Shown here: one piece after another, positions 57,756 to 64,000 of the stretch | Numbering within the stretch: the stretch's first letter is position 1 | How the letters are laid out: each line of letters begins with the position of its first letter | NCBI RefSeq assembly: GCF_017676345.1 | Contig: NZ_JAFFZM010000003.1 | Span: 310,001 to 374,000, forward strand | Length of the DNA: 64,000 bases | Origin: Streptomyces smyrnaeus | GTDB taxonomy: Bacteria > Actinomycetota > Actinomycetes > Streptomycetales > Streptomycetaceae | Reading direction: 5' to 3' | Translations under genes and position numbers: made by a program | The notes under the pieces: model-generated | Seen by the model: the letters and a program-made list of their open reading frames with translations, nothing else | Told to the model about the DNA's origin: nothing | The model's database searches: none

Positions 57756-58990
57756 TGCGGGCCGGCGCGTTCGTCTACCCCTGGGACGTGATCGGTGACC
57801 CGGCAGCCCCCGAGCGCCTCGCGGCGCTGGGCATCCAGCAGGTCACCCTGGCGGCCGCCTACCACTCGACGCGCGCCCTCACCCCGCGCCACCCCCGCCA
57901 CCGCATCGTCACGGCGCGGCACTCGGCCGTCCTCTACCCGCCCGACCCCGCTCGCTGGCCACCCGGCGCCCCGCACCCCCACCCGCAGGACTGGGTCGAC
58001 AGCGACGATCCGGGCGGCCCGTACGCCGAGGCGGCACGCGCGCTGACCGAGGCGGGGCTGGAGGTGCACTCCTGGGTGGTGCTCGCCCACAACTCCCGGC
58101 TGGGCGAGGAGTTTCCGCACACCAGCGTCCGCAACGCCTACGGCGACCGCTACCCGTGGGCGCCCTGCATCGCGCGTCCCGAGGTGCGGGCCTACGCTGT
58201 CGCGCTGGCCGCCGAGGCGGCCGTACGCCCGGGCACCGGGACGCGCGGTACCGAACTGGAGTCCTGCGGCTGGTACGGGTTCGCCCATCTGCACGCCCAC
58301 GACAAGATCGGCGGCGTGCCGCTGGACGGCGCCGCGACCGCGCTGATGTCACTGTGCTTCTGCGACGTGTGCGAGGAGGGCTACGCCGCACTGGGTGGCG
58401 ACCCGGAGCGGCTGCGGGCCGAGGTGGTGCGCGCCCTGGAGCCGGTGTGGCGGGGTGAGCGCACCGCGCCGCCGGACCGTGGGAGCGGCAGGGCGGGGGA
58501 GTGGGCGGCCGTCGAGGAACTGCTCGGCGCCCGGACGGCGGCCCTGGTGGCGCAGTGGCGGGAGGCGGCCGCCGGCCGTCTCCAGCACGAGGCGGTCGCG
58601 GCGGTACGGCAGCAGGCCGCGCCCGACCCGTTCCGGGTACTGCTGCACGCCGACCCGGCCCCGCACCGGGCGGGCGCCAACGCGGGCACCCGCCCCGCCG
58701 ATGTGCTCGGCCACGCCGACGGGGTCGTCGTCCCCTGCCCCGGCGGACCCGAGGGGCGCGGCGCACGCGGCGACGCGCTCGGGCCGTTCGCCGCGCACGG
58801 CGGGCCCGGCGTGACGCTCGCCGCCAACCTCACCGTCGTCTCCGGCATGGGCGGCAGCCCGCACACGCTCGCCGACGACGCCGCGCACGCGCAGGCACTC
58901 GGCGCGACCGAGTTGCGGCTCTACCACGCCGGGCTCGCCTCGGACCAGGACCTCGCAGCGGTCACCGCCGGGCTCGCACGGCAGCCGTGA
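57755..58990 (+). CDS. Unrecognised protein coupled to kdgD, possibly barrel-type sugar enzyme
   Basis: I cannot assign this 411-residue soluble protein. Features: an N-terminal GAFVYPWDVIGDPAAPERLA, then LGIQQVTLAAAYHSTRAL, HSWVVLAHNSRLG, TELESCGWYGFAHLHAHDK, a Cys pair in LCFCDVCEEGY, and LAANLTVVSGMGG near the C-terminus. The alternation of strands and helices, with polar motifs at strand ends, looks like a TIM barrel of the glycoside-hydrolase-like kind. Translational coupling to kdgD places it in uronate or aldarate use, perhaps releasing or isomerising the sugar acid. It ends 6 bp from the convergent PBP gene. Confidence 0.75.
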   Translation: MRAGAFVYPWDVIGDPAAPERLAALGIQQVTLAAAYHSTRALTPRHPRHRIVTARHSAVLYPPDPARWPPGAPHPHPQDWVDSDDPGGPYAEAARALTEAGLEVHSWVVLAHNSRLGEEFPHTSVRNAYGDRYPWAPCIARPEVRAYAVALAAEAAVRPGTGTRGTELESCGWYGFAHLHAHDKIGGVPLDGAATALMSLCFCDVCEEGYAALGGDPERLRAEVVRALEPVWRGERTAPPDRGSGRAGEWAAVEELLGARTAALVAQWREAAAGRLQHEAVAAVRQQAAPDPFRVLLHADPAPHRAGANAGTRPADVLGHADGVVVPCPGGPEGRGARGDALGPFAAHGGPGVTLAANLTVVSGMGGSPHTLADDAAHAQALGATELRLYHAGLASDQDLAAVTAGLARQP

Positions 58991-58996
58991 CGCCGC

Positions 58997-60469
58997 TCAC
59001 CGGAGTGCAGCCGTCATCATCTTCTTGGCGATGGGGGCCGCCAGACCGTTGCCGCTGACCTCGGCACGGGCCGCGTCCGAGTCCTCCACCACGACCGCGA
59101 CCGCGACCTTCTCGCCGGAGTCGGTCTCGGCCCAGGAGGTGAACCAGGCGTACGGCATACCGCTGTTGTCGACACCGTGCTGGGCCGTGCCGGTCTTGCC
59201 GCCCACCGTGAGGCCGTCGATCTGCGCGTTGCTGCCGGTGCCCTTGTCCACCACCGTGCCCATCGCCGACCGCAGCTGCTGGGCGGTGCGCTCGCTCATC
59301 ACCCGGTGCGAGTCCGGGTCCTCGTACGACTGGAGCGTGTGACCGTTGCCGTCCTGCACCCGGGAGACCATGTGCGGGTCGACCAGCTCGCCGTTGTGCG
59401 CGATGGCCTGCGAGACCATCGCCATCTGCAGCGGGGTCGCGGTGACCTCGAACTGCCCGATGCCGGACAGTCCGGTCTGCGCCTCGTCCATCTCGGTGGG
59501 GAAGTTGCTCTTGGCGGCGCGGACGGGTACGTCCTGCTTCTCGTCGTTGAAGCCGAACTTCTCGGCCTGCTCGCGCAGCTTCCCGGCTCCCAGATCGGTC
59601 GCCAGCTTGGCGAAGACGTTGTTGCAGGAGTAACGCAGCGCCGTCCGCAGCGAGGCGTCCTCGCAGGGCGCCGACCTGTTCTCGTTCTCCAGCACCGTGG
59701 AGGTGCCCTTGAGGGTGTACGGATCGGGGCTGTCGGTCGGTTCGTCCACGGAGGAGTACAGGTCGTTCTCCAGTGCCGCCGCGGCCACCACCAGTTTGAA
59801 CGTCGAGCCCGGCGGTACGGCGTGGCGCAGCGCGCGGTTGAGCATCGGCCGGTCGTCGTGCTTGCCGTTGCCGCTGCGCTCGGTCAGCTGCTCCCAGGCC
59901 GCCGTGTCGTCCGAGCCGCTGCCGCTGATCCTCGACGGGTCGAAGGAGGGGGTGCTGACGGCGCCGAGGATCTCGCCGCTGTCCGGGTCGATGGCCACCG
60001 CGGCGCCCTTCTTGTCGCCCAGCGCCCGGTACCCGGTGCGCTGTACGTCCGGGTCGATGGTGGTCAGGACGTTGCCCGGCTCCGCCTGCTCGCCGGTCAG
60101 TATCTGCAGCGGGTCCTTCAGGCGGTCGTCGGTGCCGTTGAGCACGTCCTGGTAGATGCCCTCCAACTGGGTCGCGCCGCGCACCTGGGAGGCGTAGCCG
60201 GTGACGGGCGCGTAGAGCGGACCGTCGGTGTAGGTGCGCTTGTAGCGCAGGTCGCCGCCGTCCTCGGCCCGCTTCGAGCCGGTGACCGGCTCGCCGCCCA
60301 CATAGATGTCCCCGAACGGCTGCGCGTACTGCTCGATGGTGTTGCGTCGGTTCTTGTCGCTGTCCGCGAGGGCTTCACCGTGCATCATCTGCAGCCAGGT
60401 GAGCCGCAGCAGCAGCGCCATCACCAGCAGCAGCGTCACGGTGCCCGCACGCCTGATCGTCCTGTTCAT
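58997..60469 (-). CDS. Penicillin-binding transpeptidase (class B, PbpA-like)
   Basis: The 490-residue protein has one N-terminal membrane anchor (VTLLLVMALLLRLTWLQ), a dimerisation-type domain, and a transpeptidase domain. The domain has the acyl-ester Ser in PPGSTFKLV (near residue 233), SCNNVF as the second motif, and GGKTGTAQ as the third. It should cross-link peptidoglycan. ATG 60469 matches the PbpA-type start MNRTIRRA; a GTG at 60499 with AGGAA upstream is also possible. It lies downstream of the two-component genes on the same strand. Confidence 0.94.
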   Translation of the reverse strand: MNRTIRRAGTVTLLLVMALLLRLTWLQMMHGEALADSDKNRRNTIEQYAQPFGDIYVGGEPVTGSKRAEDGGDLRYKRTYTDGPLYAPVTGYASQVRGATQLEGIYQDVLNGTDDRLKDPLQILTGEQAEPGNVLTTIDPDVQRTGYRALGDKKGAAVAIDPDSGEILGAVSTPSFDPSRISGSGSDDTAAWEQLTERSGNGKHDDRPMLNRALRHAVPPGSTFKLVVAAAALENDLYSSVDEPTDSPDPYTLKGTSTVLENENRSAPCEDASLRTALRYSCNNVFAKLATDLGAGKLREQAEKFGFNDEKQDVPVRAAKSNFPTEMDEAQTGLSGIGQFEVTATPLQMAMVSQAIAHNGELVDPHMVSRVQDGNGHTLQSYEDPDSHRVMSERTAQQLRSAMGTVVDKGTGSNAQIDGLTVGGKTGTAQHGVDNSGMPYAWFTSWAETDSGEKVAVAVVVEDSDAARAEVSGNGLAAPIAKKMMTAALR

Positions 60470-60548
60470 CCCGTGGGAGAACGTGGTCGAAGGCGGCACG
60501 GGTTCCTGCTGAGCGGACTTCTCAGGACATTCTCATCTCACATTGCCG

Positions 60549-61208
60549 TCAGCCCGGGGCGACCACACCGTGCTCGTACGCCAGGATGACCGCCTGGGTG
60601 CGGTCCCGGGCCCCCAGCTTGGCCAGCACCCCGGCGACGTGCGTCTTGGCCGTCGCCGTGCTGACGGTGAGCTGCGCGGCGATCTCCGCGTTGGTCAGCC
60701 CCTGGGCCATCAGCCGCAGGACCGCCGCCTCACGGTCGGTGAGCCGTGCGGTGAGCGCCTCGGCGCGGCGGCCCCTGGAGTGGTGGGCGGCCAGGTTGCG
60801 CACGGCGGCGGGGAACAGCAGTGACTCACCGCGCGCCACCAGCCGGACCCCCGCCACCAGGTCCTCGGCCGTCGCACGCTTGAGCAGAAAGCCGTGGGCA
60901 CCGGCCCGCAGTGCGTCGTAGACGTAACTGTCGTTCTCGAAGGTGGTCAGGATCAGGATGCGCGGCGCGTCCTCACCCATGCTCCGCACCAGGTGCTCCG
61001 TGGCACGGATGCCGTCGACACGCGGCATACGGACGTCCATCAGCACCACGTCCGGGCGCAGCTCGCGCACCGCGGAGACCGCCTCGTCGCCGTCGGCCGC
61101 CTCGCCCGCGAGTTCGATCCCCGGCTCGCTCGCCAGGATCGCCCGTAGCGCCGTACGGACCATGTGCTCGTCGTCCGCGAGAAGGACCCGCAAAGGTGCC
61201 GCCGTCAT
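60549..61208 (-). CDS. NarL/LuxR-family response regulator
   Basis: The 219-residue protein has a receiver domain with the phospho-acceptor Asp in VVLMDVRMPRVDG (near residue 58), DDE near residue 13, and the Lys in GFLLKRATAEDL. A LuxR-type helix-turn-helix follows (LTDREAAVLRLMAQGLTNAE, then IAAQLTVSTATAKTHV). Its ATG overlaps the kinase stop (ATGA). Confidence 0.95.
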   Translation of the reverse strand: MTAAPLRVLLADDEHMVRTALRAILASEPGIELAGEAADGDEAVSAVRELRPDVVLMDVRMPRVDGIRATEHLVRSMGEDAPRILILTTFENDSYVYDALRAGAHGFLLKRATAEDLVAGVRLVARGESLLFPAAVRNLAAHHSRGRRAEALTARLTDREAAVLRLMAQGLTNAEIAAQLTVSTATAKTHVAGVLAKLGARDRTQAVILAYEHGVVAPG

Positions 61209-62542
61209 GGAGCGCTCTCCTGTCTCATGCTCTCCTGCCCTGTACCTTGCACTTCCGGGCGCTGCTGCCGGCCGTCGGCGGGCGACAGCGGCAGGCGGGC
61301 CGTCAGCCGCCACACCCCGTCCTCGTTGCCCGCCCGCGCGGTGCCGCCCAGCAGCGCGGCGCGTTCGGCGATCCCGGCCAGCCCCCGACCGCCCGAGGGG
61401 CGCGACCGGCCCCTGCCGCTCGCCGCGTTCTCCACGGTGACCGCCAGCAGCTCGCCCTGAGGGGAGCGCTGCCGCTCCAGCCGGACGTCCACAGCCGCGC
61501 CCGGCGCGTGCCGCAGCGCGTTGCTGAGCCCCTCCTGCACCAGGCGGTAGGACTCGGCCGACACCTGGGCGTCCAGCAGCGCCAGAGGGCCCAGCGCGTC
61601 GTCGACCCGGAGACGGATGTCGGTTCCGGTGGCGCGTGAGTGGGCGACCAGCGTCTCCAGCCCGGCCGCCAGGCCGGGGCCCGCCGCCGGTGTGCTCTCC
61701 CCGGCCCGGAGCACCCCCAGGACCGCGTCCAGTTCCGCCACGGCGCCCCGGCTGGTCTCCTCGATCGCGGCCAGCGCCTCCCGCACGAACCGCGGGTCGT
61801 CGGCCAGTACCCGGCGCGCGGCGCCCGCCTGGAGCGACACCGCGCTGAGCGCGTGCCCGACCGAGTCGTGCAGCTCGCGCGCCAGCCGGTTGCGGGCCGC
61901 CAGATCGGCGGCCCGGCGCTCGGCGGCGGCGAGCCGGTCCGCGGGCGTCGGCCCCAGCAGTACGGGCGCACAGCGCGCCAGCAGGGTGCCGGACACATGC
62001 ACGGCCGCGATCAGGGCCACCAGCAGCGCGACACCGGCCACGGGGGCCGTCCACAGCGCGCCGCCTTCGTGGTCCCACGGCCAGGCCCACTGTTTGCTGC
62101 GCAGGGCCGGTACGAACGGGAAGGCCAGCAGGACGACGGCCGCCGGCGGGATGGCCAGCGAAGCGCCGCTCACCAGCCCGCCGAGGCCGATGTGGAGCGG
62201 GAACCAGACCGCCGAGCGGCGTCGGGCCGCCCACGAGCCGGCCGGTCCCAGTGCGAGCGTGCCGCCGGGGAGTTCGCACAGCGTGCGCGCCGCCGCGGAC
62301 TCCAGCGCCCGTACGACGGGGAGCAGCCCGGCCAGCGCGACCAGCGGCAGGCAGAGCGCGAAGGCCAGGAACTGGGGACCGAACCCCGAGTCGAGCAGCC
62401 GGACCGCGCCGGGCCGCACGATGCTGATTCCCACGCTCACCAGCAGATAGAACGGCATCAGCAGCGCACCGCCCTGCAGCAGATGCACCCAGCGCAGTGC
62501 CAGGGTCCGCACCCTGCCCCTCCCCGGCGGCCGTACCGTCAC
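61205..62542 (-). CDS. Sensor histidine kinase (HisKA_3 type)
   Basis: The 445-residue kinase has several N-terminal membrane helices (residues ~25-200). The phospho-acceptor His is in LARELHDSVGHALSAVSLQA. An HATPase domain has EGLSNALRHAPGA, and a Gly-rich region has RPSGGRGLAGIAERAALLGG. The mostly membrane-embedded sensor lacks an extracellular domain, so it may sense a membrane partner. The upstream membrane gene, 48 bp away, is a candidate. The start is GTG. Confidence 0.94.
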   Translation of the reverse strand: MTVRPPGRGRVRTLALRWVHLLQGGALLMPFYLLVSVGISIVRPGAVRLLDSGFGPQFLAFALCLPLVALAGLLPVVRALESAAARTLCELPGGTLALGPAGSWAARRRSAVWFPLHIGLGGLVSGASLAIPPAAVVLLAFPFVPALRSKQWAWPWDHEGGALWTAPVAGVALLVALIAAVHVSGTLLARCAPVLLGPTPADRLAAAERRAADLAARNRLARELHDSVGHALSAVSLQAGAARRVLADDPRFVREALAAIEETSRGAVAELDAVLGVLRAGESTPAAGPGLAAGLETLVAHSRATGTDIRLRVDDALGPLALLDAQVSAESYRLVQEGLSNALRHAPGAAVDVRLERQRSPQGELLAVTVENAASGRGRSRPSGGRGLAGIAERAALLGGTARAGNEDGVWRLTARLPLSPADGRQQRPEVQGTGQESMRQESAP

Positions 62543-62590
62543 GCCGTCCCCCCCCGATGTGTGTACGCGCCCCGATGTTCGAACGTGCTC

Positions 62591-63574
62591 TCAGGCGTGC
62601 TGCCGCGCTGTCGCACCGGAGACCGGGCGGGGCGTCGGCAGCTGTGCCCGGTGGCGCAGCCGCGGCGCGGCCAGTGTCGCGAGCAGCAGTCCGACGAGCG
62701 TCTGGCAAGAGTAGGTCAGCAGTGCGGCGCCGGTCGTCTCCTGGCCCAGTGTCCGGCCGCCACCCGTCAGCGCCCCGAGCAGCAGCCAGCCGCCCCAGCA
62801 CGCCAGCACACCGGAGCCGGTCCAGGCGGCGGCCAGCGTCGGCCACAGCCGGGCCTTGGTGCGGCGCTCGGCTCCGCCCGTACGCAGCAGCTTCGCGACT
62901 GCTGCGAGGGCGGCGAAGAGGTACAGCAGGAACGTCGCATCAGTGATGCGGCTGTCGGTGGTGGCGTCGGCCATCCGCACGGCGTGTCCCGCGACGCAGG
63001 GGAGCGCCACGAGCACCGCGGCGGCGAAGCCGTACCGATGCCACCGGGGCGTGCTGTCCGGCTCGGTCCCGCCCAGGTGGAGCGGGGAGCGCAGCAGCGC
63101 GCCCCAGCGGTTGCGTACGTAGAGCACGAACAGCGAGCTCAAAGTGAGCGCTTGGACGGTGAAACCGGTGTAGACGAGCGTCCACACCCAGCCTTCCAGT
63201 AGCTTGTCGGCTCCACCGTCCCCGCCGCTACCGCCGCCGGTGCTGCCGCTCAGCGCTCCGTACAGCGTCTGCAGGGGGAAGGCCACCGCGATCGGGCCGA
63301 GCAGTCCGCAGGCGATCCACAGGGGCAGTGCGAGCACCGCTGCGGGGAGGCGCCGGCCCCAGGGGCGGGTGAGAGCGAGGACGAGCACGATGACGGTGCC
63401 GTCCATGGCGACGGTCAGCGCGTTGAGAATCCACATCGTGGCGCCGCTGTCGAGGAGTCGGCTGCCCTCGGGGATGCCGAGGCGCCCGCCCGTCAGCCAG
63501 ACGAGCTTCAGGACCAGATACGGCAGGCAGGCGGCCACCGCGAGGGCGGCGATGATGCTCTTGGCTCTCTCCAT
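62591..63574 (-). CDS. Multi-pass membrane protein upstream of the sensor kinase
   Basis: The 327-residue protein has about eight predicted membrane helices and no recognised family motif. A Gly/Ser-rich loop ([13 protein letters not shown]) lies near residue 120, and a short basic tail follows the last helix. It is first in the run membrane protein - kinase - regulator - PBP on one strand, which suggests that it feeds a signal to the kinase or is controlled by it. ATG 63574 is preceded by GGGGAG at about 10 nt. Confidence 0.82.
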   Translation of the reverse strand: MERAKSIIAALAVAACLPYLVLKLVWLTGGRLGIPEGSRLLDSGATMWILNALTVAMDGTVIVLVLALTRPWGRRLPAAVLALPLWIACGLLGPIAVAFPLQTLYGALSGSTGGGSGGDGGADKLLEGWVWTLVYTGFTVQALTLSSLFVLYVRNRWGALLRSPLHLGGTEPDSTPRWHRYGFAAAVLVALPCVAGHAVRMADATTDSRITDATFLLYLFAALAAVAKLLRTGGAERRTKARLWPTLAAAWTGSGVLACWGGWLLLGALTGGGRTLGQETTGAALLTYSCQTLVGLLLATLAAPRLRHRAQLPTPRPVSGATARQHA

Positions 63575-63733
63575 GGCCACCACGCTCCCCGGTCGGCCGG
63601 AGCGGCACGTCCTGCCGTACGACGAACCGCCTCGGCCGCGCGGCGGACGCGACCGCCCGCAGGGTGGAGAAGCGTCGCCGCCGGGCAGGGCCGGACGCGC
63701 GCAGCCGGGCGTCCTGCCCGGGGCCGCGACGTG

Positions 63734-64000
63734 TCAGAGCGTGCGGGTGGCGTGCATCAGCCGGTCCCTGGCGTCGAACAGCGCGTCCTTGATCATCTGC
63801 TCGTGCGCGGGTGTCAGCCGGGCCACCGGCACCGAGCAGCTGATGGCGTCCCGGGCCGGGGTCCGGTAGGGGATGGCGACGCCGAAGCAGCGCAGCCCCA
63901 GCGTGTTCTCCTCGCGGTCCACGGCGTAGCCCTGCTCGCGCACCAGCTGCAGCTCCTCGACCAGCTGCTCCCGGTCGGTGAGGGTGTGCTCGGTCAGCTG
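63734..64000 (-). CDS. IclR-family transcriptional regulator, N-terminus cut by window edge
   Basis: Only the last 88 residues are visible; the gene enters from the right edge in an open frame. LTDREQLVEELQLVREQGYA, EENTLGLRCFGVAIPYRTPA and ISCSVPVARLT match the effector-binding domain of IclR proteins, including the conserved Gly-Tyr-Ala and Cys. IclR regulators often control aromatic or sugar-acid catabolism, so a link to the uronate genes 5 kb away is possible but unproven. The helix-turn-helix lies outside the window. Confidence 0.9.
   Translation of the reverse strand, partial: QLTEHTLTDREQLVEELQLVREQGYAVDREENTLGLRCFGVAIPYRTPARDAISCSVPVARLTPAHEQMIKDALFDARDRLMHATRTL

Overview
This is high-GC actinobacterial DNA, almost certainly from a Streptomyces chromosome core. 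The signs are GTG and TTG starts, third-position GC bias, mycothiol-type enzymes, RbpA, WhiA, bL37, and the familiar block uvrA ... uvrC-rapZ-yvcK-whiA-gap-pgk-tpiA-secG-rbpA-pgi / pgl-opcA-zwf-tal-tkt / ctaB ... ctaA / sufR-B-D-fdx-C-S-U-sufT. No rRNA, tRNA, CRISPR array, prophage or insertion sequence was seen. Two families of short dispersed palindromic repeats recur between genes.

Layout. (1) 1-3.6 kb: a secreted phosphodiester glycosidase/metallophosphoesterase, cut by the left edge, and a Rieske lipoprotein. (2) 3.6-13.6 kb: nucleotide excision repair (uvrA with a possible SOS box; uvrC), a mycothiol-dependent enzyme, an MBL hydrolase, and the overlapping rapZ-yvcK-whiA set. (3) 13.7-19.9 kb: glycolysis (gap, pgk, tpiA, pgi) with secG and rbpA. 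(4) 20-26.7 kb, minus strand: the pentose phosphate operon tkt-tal-zwf-opcA-pgl behind a sigma-R-like promoter. (5) 27.1-31.5 kb: heme O and heme A synthesis and an ABC-2 exporter. (6) 31.6-38.6 kb: the SUF Fe-S assembly operon with a SufR operator and an iron-box-like site. (7) 38.6-45.5 kb: an SMR/TetR pair, dapD, an EI24 membrane protein, a secreted nuclease and a large acidic protein. (8) 45.6-53.6 kb: a YeeE sulfur transporter behind a short leader-like ORF, an MFS carrier, small membrane and hypothetical proteins, a methyltransferase, a TetR/EamA divergent pair, and a double TerD protein. (9) 53.6-59 kb: a subtilisin-inhibitor-like protein, the 25-residue ribosomal protein bL37, GlsB, then uronate dehydrogenase and KDG-aldarate dehydratase with an unrecognised partner. 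(10) 59-64 kb: a penicillin-binding protein, a two-component system with a membrane partner, and an IclR regulator cut by the right edge.

Functional links. Glycolysis and the pentose phosphate pathway meet head to head at pgi/pgl. The PPP operon supplies NADPH, which fits a thiol-stress promoter. CtaB and CtaA make heme A for cytochrome oxidase, and SUF supplies Fe-S clusters.

Most notable observations: two recent-looking local duplications (89 bp between pgk and tpiA; 90 bp between an ABC ATPase and its permease) that each copied a translation start signal and created a small coupled ORF; at least eleven TANNNT boxes 6-7 nt from a start codon, implying many leaderless mRNAs; operators overlapping such starts; a leader-peptide-like ORF before the YeeE transporter; an EamA reading frame that runs into the next gene; and a conserved-looking unknown protein in the uronate locus.
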